Numbered from the stretch's first letter, positions 6,758 to 16,590 are shown. The stretch is 64,000 nucleotides of DNA from Thalassovita taeanensis (GCF_900110775.1 NZ_FOEP01000002.1:186001-250000); one strand, 5' to 3'. The notes: generated from the letters alone by a model not told the origin. Translations and numbers: made by a program.

Positions 6758-9270
6758 GCCTGCGCATCGCCGCGCGCTTTGCCCGGCGCGAGCTGCGCGG
6801 GGGCCTGCGCGGCTTTCGCATCTTTCTGGCCTGTCTGACGCTGGGCGTGGCGGCAATTGCCGCCGTCGGATCGGTCCGCGCCGGGATCGAGGCCGGGTTG
6901 GCGCGCGAAGGCGCCGCACTTCTGGGTGGCGATGCCGAGATGGAGTTCACCTATCGCTTCGCCAGCGCCGAGGAACGCGCGTGGATGCAATCCAACGCGG
7001 TGGCGCTGTCCGAGGTGGCCGATTTCCGGTCGATGGCCGTGGTGGGCGACACCCGCAGCCTGACGCAGGTGAAAGCGGTCGATGCGGCCTATCCTCTTGT
7101 CGGCAGTGTAAAGCTGTCCCCCGACATGCCCCTGTCGCAGGCGCTGGCCGGGGCCGGGGATCTGCCCGGCGCGGTAATGGAGCCGCTGCTGATCGCACAG
7201 ATGGGTCTGGCACTTGGCGACACATTTCAGCTTGGAACCCAAAGCTTCCGCCTGATGGCCGCGCTGGACAACGAGCCCGACAATGCGGGCGCGGGGTTTG
7301 GCCTTGGGCCGCGCACGATTGTGGCAACAGCGGCGCTGGAAACTTCGGGGCTGCTGGCGCCCGGCACGCTTTATTCCACCAAATACCGGCTGAATCTGCC
7401 GCCCGGCACAGCGCTTGAGCCGCTCAAGCAAGACGCGATGGCCCGGTTCGAAGACACCGGCCTGCGCTGGCGTGACGCGCGTAACGGCGCGCCGGGGATC
7501 GCCGCCTTTGTCGAACGCATCGGCGCGTTTCTGGTGCTGGTCGGCCTGTCGGGGCTGGCGGTAGGCGGCGTTGGTGTGTCGGCTGCAGTGCGCGCCTATC
7601 TGGCGGGCAAGACCGAGGTGATCGCCACCCTGCGCAGCCTTGGCGCCGATCAGCGCACGATCTTTCAGATGTATTTCCTGCAAATCGGCGCGCTGTCGCT
7701 GCTGGGGATCACGATGGGGCTGATCCTGGGCGGTGCCGTGCCGGTGCTGCTTGGCCCCCTGATCGAGGCGCAACTGCCGGTGCCTGCGGTCTTTACCCTG
7801 CACGCAGCCCCCTTGGCCGAGGCCGCGATTTACGGCCTGCTGACCGCGCTGATCTTTACGCTCTGGCCGCTGGCCCGCACCGGGCAGGTGCGTGCCGCCA
7901 CCCTGTTCCGCGATGCGATGGCGGGGGCAAAGGCGCTGCCGCCGCTGCCCTATGTGGCGCTGACGGGGGCGCTGGTGGCGCTGCTGCTGGGGGCTGCGGT
8001 GCTGTTTTCCGGCACATGGCGGCTGACGCTGTGGACGGCGGGCGGGATTCTGGCGGCGCTGGCAGTGCTGGCGCTGTCCGCCTTCGCGATCCGCCGCCTC
8101 AGCCGCGCAGCGCGGCCCTTTGCGCGCGGACGCCCTGCGTGGCACTGGGCGCTGGCCGCAATCGGCGGCACGCGGGACGAGGCGACGCCGGTGGTGTTGT
8201 CGCTGGGGCTTGGCCTGACTGTGCTGGCCGCCGTGGGGCAGATCGACGGCAATCTGCGCAGCGCCATCGCGCGCGATCTGCCGGGCGTCGCGCCGTCGTA
8301 TTTCTTTGTCGATATCCAGAAGGATCAGATGCCCGGCTTTCTGGAGCGCCTGACCAACGACCCCGCCGTCAGCCGCGAGGAACACGCGCCGATGCTGCGC
8401 GGCGTCATCACCCGGATCAACGGCAAACCGGCGCGCGAGGTGGCAGGCGATCACTGGGTGCTGCGCGGTGATCGCGGCGTGACCTATGCCGATGCCCTGC
8501 CCGCCACCACCAAGATCACCGCAGGGGCGTGGTGGCCCCAAGGATACAGCGGCGCGCCACAGATCAGCTTTGCCGCCGATGAGGCCGCCGAGATGGGGCT
8601 GCACATTGGCGATGAAATGACGGTGAATATCCTTGGCCGCGACATCACTGGCACCATCACCAGCTTCCGCGAGGTGGATTTTTCGACCGCCGGGATGGGC
8701 TTTATCCTGGCGATGAACGCCAACGCGCTGGCGGGGGCGCCGCACAGCTTTATCGCCACGGTCTATGCCGAACCACAGGCCGAGGCGGCGATCCTGCGCG
8801 ACCTGTCACAGCAATTTCCCAACATCACCGCGATCCGGGTGCGCGATGCAATCGACCGTGTGTCGGCCATGCTGGCGGGGCTGGCGGCGGCCACATCCTA
8901 TGGCGCGGCGGCCACACTGCTGACCGGATTTCTGGTGCTGATCGGCGCGGCAGCGGCAGGGGCGCCCGCGCGTGGATATGAGGCCGCCTTGCTGAAAACG
9001 CTGGGGGCCACGCGCGGGCACATCCTGTTCAGTTTCGCACTACGCGCCGCGATTCTGGGGGCCGCCGCCGCCGTGGTGGCACTGGCCGCTGGCATTGCGG
9101 GCGGCTGGGCCGTCAGCCATTTCGTGATGAAGACCGGGTTTGCGGTGATCTGGCCCTCGGCCTTGGGCATCGTGGCCGGGGGCGTGCTGGCGACATTGCT
9201 GGCGGGGCTGGGCTTTGCGCTCAGCGCGCTGAACACCCGCCCGGCTCAAATGATGCGCGCCCGCGACTGA
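6754..9270 (+). CDS. ybbP: ABC transporter permease YbbP-type (FtsX superfamily)
   Basis: 838 residues with two FtsX-like halves: a first membrane helix at about residues 20-40, a large periplasmic part, three helices around 250-380, two more around 405-450, then a second periplasmic domain and C-terminal helices at about 715-830. The size and ten-helix layout match YbbP. It overlaps ybbA by 4 nt, so the two are translationally coupled. YbbAP with TesA is thought to act on membrane-derived hydrophobic compounds; that role is inferred from synteny. There is no terminator directly after it. Confidence 0.88.
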   Translation: MSLRIAARFARRELRGGLRGFRIFLACLTLGVAAIAAVGSVRAGIEAGLAREGAALLGGDAEMEFTYRFASAEERAWMQSNAVALSEVADFRSMAVVGDTRSLTQVKAVDAAYPLVGSVKLSPDMPLSQALAGAGDLPGAVMEPLLIAQMGLALGDTFQLGTQSFRLMAALDNEPDNAGAGFGLGPRTIVATAALETSGLLAPGTLYSTKYRLNLPPGTALEPLKQDAMARFEDTGLRWRDARNGAPGIAAFVERIGAFLVLVGLSGLAVGGVGVSAAVRAYLAGKTEVIATLRSLGADQRTIFQMYFLQIGALSLLGITMGLILGGAVPVLLGPLIEAQLPVPAVFTLHAAPLAEAAIYGLLTALIFTLWPLARTGQVRAATLFRDAMAGAKALPPLPYVALTGALVALLLGAAVLFSGTWRLTLWTAGGILAALAVLALSAFAIRRLSRAARPFARGRPAWHWALAAIGGTRDEATPVVLSLGLGLTVLAAVGQIDGNLRSAIARDLPGVAPSYFFVDIQKDQMPGFLERLTNDPAVSREEHAPMLRGVITRINGKPAREVAGDHWVLRGDRGVTYADALPATTKITAGAWWPQGYSGAPQISFAADEAAEMGLHIGDEMTVNILGRDITGTITSFREVDFSTAGMGFILAMNANALAGAPHSFIATVYAEPQAEAAILRDLSQQFPNITAIRVRDAIDRVSAMLAGLAAATSYGAAATLLTGFLVLIGAAAAGAPARGYEAALLKTLGATRGHILFSFALRAAILGAAAAVVALAAGIAGGWAVSHFVMKTGFAVIWPSALGIVAGGVLATLLAGLGFALSALNTRPAQMMRARD

Positions 9271-9352
9271 GCGCCGCGACCACGCGCGTTGCAATCATGG
9301 GCGGCGAGTGCGACCCATAACAGGCCCGATTCCTCAAACCAAGCCGAGACCG

Positions 9353-10219
9353 ATGACCGAAACCCTGCCCCAGCCCATCACCCCGCTCAGCCCGGCCCAA
9401 CAAACCAGCCTGATCAACCTGATCCGCCGCGCCGCCAAAACCGAAATCCTGCCGCGCTTTCGCAACCTGAGCGCGGCGCAGGTCAACACTAAATCCGGCC
9501 CGCATGACTTGGTGACCGAAGCGGATACCGCCGCCGAGGCGATGATCGCACGCGGCATCCTGCGGATGTTTCCCACCGCAATGGTGCTGGGCGAAGAAGC
9601 CGCCGCCGAAAACCCCGCCCTGCGCGCCAAAGCGGCAAAGGCCGAGCTGGCCTTCATCATCGACCCGGTGGATGGAACATGGAACTTCGCGCATGGATTG
9701 CCGCTGTTTGGCGTGATCCTTGCTGCTACGCGGTTTGGCCGCCCGGTCTTTGGCCTGCTGTACGATGCGATCATGGACGACTGGATCGTCGCGGACGACG
9801 CCACCCCCACCACCATCGCCGGAGCAAACAGCGCGCCGCGCCCCCTGTCCGTCAGCGCAGGCGGGGCGCTCGCCGATATCTCGGGGTATATTCACCTGTA
9901 TCTTCTGCCCAAGGACAAACAGGCCGCGATGGCTGCCACCCTGCCGGATTTTGCCCGCACGATGATGCTGCGGTGTTCGTGCCACGAATATCGCACCATT
10001 GCGCAGGGCGGCGCTGAGTTCTGCCTCTCAGGCATCCTCAACCCCTGGGATCACGCGGCAGGCGTGCTGATCTGCCAGAAGGCAGGCGGGTTTGTGCAGA
10101 TGCTGGACGGCCGCCCCTATGAGACATCAATCACCGAAGGCTATCTTCTTGCCGCCCCGGATCAGGAGACATGGGAAAAGCTGCGCGACCGTTTCGCGTT
10201 TCTGACCGAACCCAATTGA
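9353..10219 (+). CDS. Inositol monophosphatase-family protein
   Basis: 288 residues with the Li-sensitive phosphatase metal motifs: LGEEAAAE, then DPVDGTWNFAHG (metal-binding DPVDGT), then WDHAAG near residue 235. These Mg-dependent enzymes hydrolyse inositol phosphates, histidinol phosphate or 3'-phosphoadenosine nucleotides; sequence alone does not choose among them. The ATG at 9353 is used because the conserved region begins after a short leader. The stop codon (10217-10219) sits inside the first bases of an intergenic repeat element. It converges on gcvP. Confidence 0.88.
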   Translation: MTETLPQPITPLSPAQQTSLINLIRRAAKTEILPRFRNLSAAQVNTKSGPHDLVTEADTAAEAMIARGILRMFPTAMVLGEEAAAENPALRAKAAKAELAFIIDPVDGTWNFAHGLPLFGVILAATRFGRPVFGLLYDAIMDDWIVADDATPTTIAGANSAPRPLSVSAGGALADISGYIHLYLLPKDKQAAMAATLPDFARTMMLRCSCHEYRTIAQGGAEFCLSGILNPWDHAAGVLICQKAGGFVQMLDGRPYETSITEGYLLAAPDQETWEKLRDRFAFLTEPN

Positions 10220-10379
10220 GCGCCTTGCGGCGCACGGTGTAAGCCCTGCGGGCGGATTGGGGCGCTGCCCTCACCGTTGAAAATCAAAGATTTCCAACGG
10301 CTCCCCCGGAGTAGTTTCATCAGAAAGAAGCGCTTGCCTTGTGTTTCTTTCTGACCCAAGTACTCCCGCCGGAGGCATC
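10215..10379. repeat. Intergenic structured repeat, copy A (module plus paired 21-nt units)
   Basis: From 10215 the sequence reads ATTGAGCGCC and runs through serial hairpins: GCGCC/GGCGC (10220-10233), GCCC/GGGC (10243-10253), GGGC/GCCC (10260-10270), and a 12-bp stem 10274-10285/10289-10300 with one mismatch. Then come two facing copies of the 21-nt unit (10309-10329 inverted, 10345-10365 direct) and CCGCCGGAGGC. It lies between the convergent ends of the inositol-phosphatase gene and gcvP. Confidence 0.85.
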
Positions 10380-10421
10380 CGAAAGTAAGGGGGGCACACT
10401 CCGGTCAAAGGGCTTGGGGAC

Positions 10422-13271
10422 TTATTCTGCCGCCTCGGCATAGTCTGACATTGGCGGGCAGGTGCAGACCAGATGACGGTCGCCCCAGACGTTGTCGACG
10501 CGGTTGACCGGCGGCCAGTATTTGTCGACCCGGAAGGCGCCCGGCGGGAAACATCCCTGTTCACGGCTGTAGGGGCGTTCCCAGGCGCCCACCAGATCCT
10601 CGACCGTGTGGGGGGCATGTTTCAGCGGATTATTTGTGGCATCCATCTGGCCATCTTCGATGGCGCGGATTTCCGCGCGGATGGCCAGAAGCGCGTCGCA
10701 GAAGCGGTCCAGTTCGGCCTTGGTTTCGCTTTCTGTCGGCTCGACCATCAGGGTGCCGGCCACTGGCCAGCTCATGGTTGGGGCGTGGAAGCCGCAATCA
10801 ATCAGCCGTTTGGCGATATCGTCCACCGTGACGCCTGCGCTGTCAGCGAAGGGGCGCACATCGAGGATGCATTCGTGCGCCACGCGGCCCGTCGGGCCGT
10901 TGTACAGCACCTGATAGGCGCCCTTCAACCGGCTGGCGATGTAGTTGGCGTTCAGGATTGCCACCCGCGTCGCCTGTGTCAGGCCATCGCCGCCCATCAT
11001 CAGACAATACGCCCAGGAGATCGCCAGGATGGACGCCGATCCATAGGGCGCAGCCGAGACCGGCCCCTCGGTGCCGCCCGTGGCGGGATGCCCCGGCAGG
11101 TAGGGAACGAGGTGCGCCTTGACCCCGATTGGCCCCATGCCCGGTCCGCCGCCGCCATGCGGGATGGCAAAAGTTTTATGCAGGTTCAGGTGGCTGACAT
11201 CGCCGCCCAGATCGCCGGGGCGCGACAACCCGACCATTGCATTCATATTGGCCCCGTCGATATAGACCTGCCCGCCTTGGGCGTGGGTGATGGTGCAGAC
11301 CTCTTTCACCGTTTCCTCGAACACCCCGTGGGTCGAGGGATAGGTGATCATGCAGCCTGCCAGCGTGTCGGCATATTTCTCGGCCTTGGCGCGAAAGTCA
11401 TCTAGGTCGATATCGCCGTTTTCCGCGGCTTTCACCGGCACCACTTTCCAGCCGACCATCTGTGCGCTGGCCGGATTAGTGCCGTGCGCACTGACCGGGA
11501 TCAGGCAGATGTTGCGGTGCCCCTGCCCCTGCGCCTTGTGATAGGCGGCGATTGTCAGCAGCCCGGCATATTCGCCCTGCGCGCCGCTGTTGGGCTGCAT
11601 TGAAAACGCCGCATAGCCGGTGATCTGGCACAGTTTCGCGGACAGATCACTGATCATCTCGGCATAGCCTGCCGCCTGATCGGTCGGCACAAACGGGTGC
11701 AGGTCGGCCAGTTCGGGCCAGCTGATCGGCATCATTTCCGCCGCCGAGTTCAGCTTCATCGTGCAGGACCCCAGCGGGATCATCGCCCGGTCCAGCGCCA
11801 GATCGCGGTCAGCGAGGCGGCGCATATAGCGCATCATCTCGGTCTCGGCGCGGTTCATGTGGAACACATCATGGCTCAGGAAATCGCTTTGCCGCAGCAG
11901 CGCGTCAGGCAGGCGGTATTCCGGAGTCAGGTCGCTGTCCTGACGGGCAATGCCGAAGGCGCGCCAGACCGCTTCGATCGTTTCGGGGCGTGTGACTTCG
12001 TCAACCGTGATGCCGACACGGGTGGTGCCGACCGCGCGCAGGTTCACGCCCTCATCCACCGCCGATTTCATGACCGCGCGTTGCAGCGGCCCGACCTCGA
12101 CCGTGATCGTATCGAAAAACGCTTTCGGCTCGATGGTGAACCCTGCCGCCTCCAGCCCGCGTGCCAGCCGTACGGCCTTGCGGTGGATCCGCTGCGCAAT
12201 CGCGCGCAGCCCTTCGGGCCCATGAAACACTGCATAGAACGAAGCCATTACCGCCAGCAGGGCCTGCGCCGTGCAGACGTTGCTGGTGGCCTTTTCGCGG
12301 CGAATGTGCTGCTCGCGGGTTTGCAGGCTCAGCCGGTACGCCCGGTTGCCGCGCGCATCGATCGACACGCCGACCAACCGCCCTGGCATCGCGCGTTTGA
12401 AGCCATCGCGGCACGCCATATAGGCCGCGTGCGGCCCGCCATAGCCCAAGGGCACGCCAAACCGCTGGGTCGAGCCCACGGCGATATCCGCGCCCATCGC
12501 GCCGGGTTCCTTCAGCAGGCACAGCGCCATCGGGTCGGCGATGACAATGCCCACCGCCTGTGCGTCGTGCAGCGCCGTCATCTGCGCGGTGAAGTCGGTC
12601 AGGTGGCCGTGGGTGCCCGGATACTGGAACACGGCGGCAAAGACCTTGTCCGCCTCCAGCGCCTCGGGGGCGGCCACGATCACCTCGATGCCCAAAGGCG
12701 CCGCGCGGGTCTGAATCACCGCGATATTCTGCGGATGACAGTTTTCATCGACGAAAAACGCCATCGCCTTCGACTTGGCGACGCGCTGCGCCATGGTCAT
12801 GGCTTCGGCCGCGGCTGTCGCCTCGTCCAGCAGGCTGGCGTTGGCAATCTCAAGCCCGGTCAGGTCGCTGACCATCGTCTGATAGTTCAGAAGCGCCTCA
12901 AGCCGCCCCTGCGAAATCTCGGGCTGATACGGCGTATAGGCCGTGTACCACGCGGGGTTTTCCAGAATGTTGCGCTGGATCGCGGGCGGCGTCACCGTGC
13001 CGTGATACCCCTGCCCGATCAGCGAGGTCAGAACCTTGTTCTTCTTCGCCACGCCGCGCATGAAATGCAGGAATTCGCGCTCGGACTTCGGCTTGCCGAA
13101 CGCCAGCGGCTCGGCCTGACGGATCGAGGCGGGCAGCGTGTCGTCGATCAGCGCACTCAGGCTCTGCGCGCCGACCACCTTCAGCATCGCCTCCATCTCG
13201 GAGGGGGACGGGCCGATATGACGGCGGTTGGCAAAATCATAGGGCAGATAATCTGTCGGCTTGAACGGCAT
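10422..13271 (-). CDS. gcvP: Glycine dehydrogenase (decarboxylating), P protein
   Basis: 949 residues, full length for the single-chain P protein. Both halves are present; the PLP-binding lysine is in [19 protein letters not shown] in the C-terminal half, and [15 protein letters not shown] is the usual N-terminus. It decarboxylates glycine and passes the aminomethyl group to lipoyl-GcvH. The ATG at 13271 has GGAG 6-7 nt upstream. It is the last gene of the minus-strand operon gcvT-gcvH-VOC-gcvP; an intergenic repeat lies just past its end. Confidence 0.97.
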   Translation of the reverse strand: MPFKPTDYLPYDFANRRHIGPSPSEMEAMLKVVGAQSLSALIDDTLPASIRQAEPLAFGKPKSEREFLHFMRGVAKKNKVLTSLIGQGYHGTVTPPAIQRNILENPAWYTAYTPYQPEISQGRLEALLNYQTMVSDLTGLEIANASLLDEATAAAEAMTMAQRVAKSKAMAFFVDENCHPQNIAVIQTRAAPLGIEVIVAAPEALEADKVFAAVFQYPGTHGHLTDFTAQMTALHDAQAVGIVIADPMALCLLKEPGAMGADIAVGSTQRFGVPLGYGGPHAAYMACRDGFKRAMPGRLVGVSIDARGNRAYRLSLQTREQHIRREKATSNVCTAQALLAVMASFYAVFHGPEGLRAIAQRIHRKAVRLARGLEAAGFTIEPKAFFDTITVEVGPLQRAVMKSAVDEGVNLRAVGTTRVGITVDEVTRPETIEAVWRAFGIARQDSDLTPEYRLPDALLRQSDFLSHDVFHMNRAETEMMRYMRRLADRDLALDRAMIPLGSCTMKLNSAAEMMPISWPELADLHPFVPTDQAAGYAEMISDLSAKLCQITGYAAFSMQPNSGAQGEYAGLLTIAAYHKAQGQGHRNICLIPVSAHGTNPASAQMVGWKVVPVKAAENGDIDLDDFRAKAEKYADTLAGCMITYPSTHGVFEETVKEVCTITHAQGGQVYIDGANMNAMVGLSRPGDLGGDVSHLNLHKTFAIPHGGGGPGMGPIGVKAHLVPYLPGHPATGGTEGPVSAAPYGSASILAISWAYCLMMGGDGLTQATRVAILNANYIASRLKGAYQVLYNGPTGRVAHECILDVRPFADSAGVTVDDIAKRLIDCGFHAPTMSWPVAGTLMVEPTESETKAELDRFCDALLAIRAEIRAIEDGQMDATNNPLKHAPHTVEDLVGAWERPYSREQGCFPPGAFRVDKYWPPVNRVDNVWGDRHLVCTCPPMSDYAEAAE

Positions 13272-13272
13272 T

Positions 13273-13656
13273 TCAGTCTCCGGTTCGGTCCGCTGCGTCC
13301 GGCGCAGCATGGGATAGTATGTTGATCAGCGTACCGGCGGGGTCTGTCACAAACAGCCGCCGCACGCCCCAGGGTTCCTTGACCGGGCCATAGGTCGGCG
13401 GCTGGCCCATTTCGGTCAGCCGCGTCAGCACCTCGTCCAGATCATCCACCTCGATTGACAGGGCCGGGACGGGCTGCGCCGAACCGCCCTCGGCGGCCAG
13501 GCTAAGCTGCACCGGCGCCTTGGCCTGTTCGGCCTGAAGCGTCACGATCCACCCGTGATCCATCACCGGCGCCAACCCGAATACGCGTTGGTAAAACGCA
13601 GCGCAGCCTGCCGGATCGGGCGTGTCGATATTTGCAACGATCCGGCAGACGGCCAT
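13273..13656 (-). CDS. VOC (glyoxalase/bleomycin-resistance fold) protein inside the gcv operon
   Basis: 127 residues with two beta-alpha-beta-beta-beta modules: [26 protein letters not shown], then [22 protein letters not shown] and [18 protein letters not shown]. Its stop is 1 nt before the gcvP ATG and its start is 8 nt after the gcvH stop, so it is embedded in the glycine cleavage operon. VOC proteins use a metal for isomerisation, lyase or dioxygenase chemistry or bind small molecules. No specific substrate can be read; a role in glycine or methylglyoxal metabolism is inference from position only. Confidence 0.85.
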   Translation of the reverse strand: MAVCRIVANIDTPDPAGCAAFYQRVFGLAPVMDHGWIVTLQAEQAKAPVQLSLAAEGGSAQPVPALSIEVDDLDEVLTRLTEMGQPPTYGPVKEPWGVRRLFVTDPAGTLINILSHAAPDAADRTGD

Positions 13657-13664
13657 GGGTCAGA

Positions 13665-14024
13665 TCACTCGATCAGGTCTTTGTATTCGTCTTCGTCCAT
13701 GAAATCGTCCAGCGCATCCATGTCGTCGATCTTGATCTTGAAGAACCACGCCGCCCCCAGCGGGTCGTCGTTCACCAGCGAGGGCGTATCCTCGATCGCG
13801 TCGTTGACCTCGACAATCTCGCCGTCCAGCGGCGCCGAGATATCCGAAGCCGCCTTGACGCTTTCGATCACCGCCACCTCATCGCCCTTTGACACCATCG
13901 TGCCAACCTCGGGCAGTTCCACGAACACCACATCGCCCAGCGCAGTGCTGGCGTGTTCAGTGATCCCCACGACCACCAGATCGCCGTCGATGCGCAGCCA
14001 TTCATGATCTTCGGTATATTTCAT
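13665..14024 (-). CDS. gcvH: Glycine cleavage system H protein
   Basis: 119 residues, standard GcvH length, with lipoylation lysine in the block [13 protein letters not shown] and the C-terminal [10 protein letters not shown]. It shuttles the aminomethyl group between P and T proteins and hands electrons to lipoamide dehydrogenase. AGAGGGAC stands ahead of the ATG. It follows gcvT by about 30 nt and shares its riboswitch. Confidence 0.97.
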   Translation of the reverse strand: MKYTEDHEWLRIDGDLVVVGITEHASTALGDVVFVELPEVGTMVSKGDEVAVIESVKAASDISAPLDGEIVEVNDAIEDTPSLVNDDPLGAAWFFKIKIDDMDALDDFMDEDEYKDLIE

Positions 14025-14054
14025 TTCTGTGTCCCTCTTGCTTAAGGCTTTGTT

Positions 14055-15179
14055 TTATCTTTTGAAATTGGCCGGAACGAATGGCAGCGTTACCACCGAA
14101 ACCGGCAAGCGCTTACCGCGCACCTCGCCATATACCACTGTGCCCGGCGCGCTCAGCGCGGTCGGCAGGTATCCCATTGCCACCGGCCCGGCCACGCTTG
14201 GGCCGAACCCGCCCGAGGTCACACGCCCAACCGGCGCGCCCCCCTGTTCAGCGGCATAAAGTTCGACGCCTTCGCGCATCGGCGCACGGCCTTCGGGCTT
14301 CAGCCCGACACGGCGGCGCGCGGCGCCATCCTCAAGCTCGGACAACACCCGTGTTGCGCCGGGAAAGCCACCCGCGCGGTCGCCCCCAGTGCGGCGGATC
14401 TTCTGGATCGCCCAGGTCAGCCCCGCCTCGACCGGGCTGGTGCCGGTGTCGATGTCATGACCGTACAGACACAATCCGCCCTCCAGACGCAGGCTGTCGC
14501 GCGCGCCCAGACCGATCGGCAAAACCCGCTCATCCGCCAGCAACGCCCGGGCCAAATCCTCGACCGCGCCCACCGGCACGGAAATCTCGAACCCGTCCTC
14601 GCCGGTATAGCCCGAGCGCGACACCCAGCATTCCGCCCCGGCCAGTTCAACCGTCGCCACGTCCATGAACCGCATCTCCCGCACCGTGGCATTCAGCCCG
14701 GCCAGAACATCCTCGGCCAACGGGCCCTGCAACGCCAGAAGCGCGCGATCCTCGATCACCTCAACTGTGATGTCCTCGGGCAGGTTGTCGCGCAAATGGG
14801 CGATATCGGCCTCTTTGCACGCAGCATTCACCACGACGAAAACATGATCGCCCCGGTTCGCCAGCATCAGATCATCCAGAATACCGCCCGCATCATCGGT
14901 GAAAAACCCATAGCGCTGCCGCCCAACACCCAGACCGGCGATATTCACCGGCACCAGCGCCTCCAGCGCCAGCGCGGCGGCCTTGAAGCTGTCTGCGCGC
15001 AGGATCACCTGCCCCATATGGCTGACGTCAAACAGCCCGGCGGCGGTGCGTGTGTGTAGATGTTCCTTCATCACCCCGGCGGGGTATTGCACCGGCATGT
15101 CATACCCGGCGAAGGGCACCATTTTGCCCCCAAGTTCGCGGTGCAGTTCGTCCAGCGGCAGATGCAGCAATTCAGCCAT
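14055..15179 (-). CDS. gcvT: Aminomethyltransferase, T protein
   Basis: 374 residues. The N-terminal MAELLHLPLDELHRELGGKMVPFAGYDMPVQ and internal GLFDVSHMGQV are classic GcvT; the folate-binding region has EDGFEISVP and GLGARDSLRLEGGL. It releases ammonia and forms 5,10-methylenetetrahydrofolate from the aminomethyl-H protein. The ATG at 15179 is chosen because the frame upstream overlaps the riboswitch; AAGGA and GGGGG lie shortly upstream. It is the first gene of the operon and directly follows the glycine riboswitch. Confidence 0.97.
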   Translation of the reverse strand: MAELLHLPLDELHRELGGKMVPFAGYDMPVQYPAGVMKEHLHTRTAAGLFDVSHMGQVILRADSFKAAALALEALVPVNIAGLGVGRQRYGFFTDDAGGILDDLMLANRGDHVFVVVNAACKEADIAHLRDNLPEDITVEVIEDRALLALQGPLAEDVLAGLNATVREMRFMDVATVELAGAECWVSRSGYTGEDGFEISVPVGAVEDLARALLADERVLPIGLGARDSLRLEGGLCLYGHDIDTGTSPVEAGLTWAIQKIRRTGGDRAGGFPGATRVLSELEDGAARRRVGLKPEGRAPMREGVELYAAEQGGAPVGRVTSGGFGPSVAGPVAMGYLPTALSAPGTVVYGEVRGKRLPVSVVTLPFVPANFKR

Positions 15180-15261
15180 GAGGCCCCCTGTCCTTGTCAA
15201 ACCGGTCGAGCCTGCTGACCCCACTCCGGCATCTTTGCCTGCTGCCGCAGCAACACGCCAT

Positions 15262-15415
15262 GATGCCCCCTCTGTCCCGACGCCTGAGATCGTTATCCCT
15301 TCGGCGGACGCACGCGGCGCCTCTCTCCAGAGTTGTCTGTCCCTGATCGGTCCTTGGGCCTGAGAGTTTCCGGGGCGGTTGCTCCTTCGGCACTGGTTTC
15401 CCAGTTCTCCCGATC
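15262..15415 (-). promoter_or_regulatory. Tandem glycine riboswitch
   Basis: Read on the minus strand: aptamer 1 starts GGGAGAACTGG, then GCCGAAGGAGCAA and GGAAACTCTCAGGC; aptamer 2 has CTCTGGAGAGAGG, CGCCGAAGGG and ATCTCAGGC, ending ACAGAGGGGG. These are the conserved blocks of the two glycine aptamers joined by a short linker. It lies 83 nt upstream of gcvT. A possible expression-platform stem is GGCATC/GATGCC (15229-15234 with 15262-15267, plus-strand bases) enclosing a TGCTGC/GCAGCA hairpin. Glycine binding normally switches gcv operons on. Confidence 0.93.
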
Positions 15416-15465
15416 TGTTGAATCGTGATTAGCCGAGTCGCCTTCATACGGCAAGAGGTCGTTTT

Positions 15466-15912
15466 TCAGACCCGACAGACCATTGGCGACATGATGTCCA
15501 GCAACCGCTCGTTGCCGCAGACCAGTGCATCCAACGTGATTTCGTCCAGATGCGCGTAAAACGCCTCGGCGGCGTCAGCGATCGCCAACCGCAACCGGCA
15601 GGCATCGACCAACGGGCAGGTGTTATCGACATCGGCAAAACATTCCGCCAGCGGCACCGACGATTCGAGCGCGCGGAACACCGCGCCAATCTGAATATCC
15701 ACGGCCGGGCGCCCCAGCGTGATACCGCCATTGCGCCCGCGCTGGGTATGCAGATACCCCATCTGACCCAGCTGATTGATCACCTGCGCCAGATGGTTTT
15801 CGGACGAATTGCAACACACGGCGATCTCTGACTTGGTCACCAGCCGCCCGTCATTGGCGGCGCAGAACATCAAAATGCGAATGGCAATGTTGGTTCGTTT
15901 GGTAATACGCAC
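15466..15912 (-). CDS. nsrR: Rrf2-family NO-sensing repressor NsrR
   Basis: 148 residues: N-terminal winged helix (TKRTNIAIRILMFCAAN, SENHLAQVINQLGQMGYL, RGRNGGITLG) and three cysteines in ECFADVDNTCPLVDACRL that ligate an Fe-S cluster. Layout and surrounding residues match NsrR better than IscR or RirA. NsrR senses nitric oxide and derepresses NO-detoxification genes. It lies upstream of the gcv riboswitch on the same strand, with about 50 nt between them. An FNR box is 62-75 nt upstream of its start, so oxygen control is likely. Confidence 0.85.
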   Translation of the reverse strand: MRITKRTNIAIRILMFCAANDGRLVTKSEIAVCCNSSENHLAQVINQLGQMGYLHTQRGRNGGITLGRPAVDIQIGAVFRALESSVPLAECFADVDNTCPLVDACRLRLAIADAAEAFYAHLDEITLDALVCGNERLLDIMSPMVCRV

Positions 15913-15973
15913 GCGACTGGACCCTCCCGGCTCAAGTATTCAAAGAAAATGAGCCCTCAGGCCTCTTTTGGGA

Positions 15974-15987
15974 TTGATATGGATCAA
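15974..15987. promoter_or_regulatory. FNR/FnrL binding box
   Basis: TTGATATGGATCAA is an exact match to the FNR consensus TTGAT-N4-ATCAA. It lies between the divergent nsrR and the GGCT-like gene, its centre about 27 nt before the ATG at 16008 and 68 nt before the nsrR ATG. The distance to 16008 is short enough to overlap that gene's promoter. Confidence 0.75.
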
Positions 15988-16007
15988 TCACTGGCCATTT
16001 TAGTTGC

Positions 16008-16580
16008 ATGACAGATGCATTTTTCTTCGGCTACGGCTCTTTGGTGAACCGCGCCACGCACGATTACGGCAATGCCCACCAAGCCAGCGCCCGTGGTTGG
16101 CGGCGGGTCTGGCGGCATACTGCGCTGCGCCCGGTGGCGTTTCTGACCGCTGTGCCCGACCCCGACACACGGATCGACGGGTTGATCGCCGGGGTGCCCA
16201 ATGGCGACTGGCGGGCGCTGGACGCGCGCGAACATGCCTATGACCGCATCGATTTGACCGAACTGCCGGACCACCCGCTGCCCTTCCCGCCGCGCGTCGC
16301 GATCTATTCGATCCCGCCCGGCAAACACGGCACGCCCACGATGGCCCACCCGATTCTGCTCAGCTATCTTGATGTGGTGGTTCAGGGGTACCTGCGCGAA
16401 TTCGGCGAAGCGGGCGTTGCCCGCTTCTTCGACACCACCGACGGCTGGAGCGCGCCGATCCTTGATGACCGCGCCGCGCCGCACTATCCCCGGCACCAGC
16501 CCCTCGACCCCGCGGAAACCACGTTGGTCGATGACATGCTTGCCCGCCACGGCGCCGCCCCCGTCGCGCTGACCTCATAG
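16008..16580 (+). CDS. Gamma-glutamylcyclotransferase-fold protein
   Basis: 190 residues opening with FFFGYGSLVN, the GYGSL loop that marks the GGCT/AIG2-like fold. After it come ARGWRRVWRHTA and a conserved REHAYDRIDL that supplies the acidic residue expected for catalysis. Members cyclise gamma-glutamyl amines or act on glutathione (ChaC type); which is not clear here. It lies divergently from nsrR with an FNR box just upstream, hinting at oxygen-dependent expression. The DUF2254 gene starts 10 nt after its stop, so they are probably one transcript. Confidence 0.75.
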   Translation: MTDAFFFGYGSLVNRATHDYGNAHQASARGWRRVWRHTALRPVAFLTAVPDPDTRIDGLIAGVPNGDWRALDAREHAYDRIDLTELPDHPLPFPPRVAIYSIPPGKHGTPTMAHPILLSYLDVVVQGYLREFGEAGVARFFDTTDGWSAPILDDRAAPHYPRHQPLDPAETTLVDDMLARHGAAPVALTS

Positions 16581-16590
16581 GGTCCGCGCG

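Noticed and set aside
6472-8745. Long open frame on the minus strand opposite ybbA-ybbP (757 codons)
   Set aside because: It is antisense to a clear FtsX-type permease; composition is the Arg/Gln/His-rich pattern produced by reversing GC-rich coding DNA, with no domain.
11697-13325. 542-codon plus-strand frame opposite gcvP
   Set aside because: Shadow of gcvP: Arg/His/Gln-rich translation, no motif, no ribosome site.
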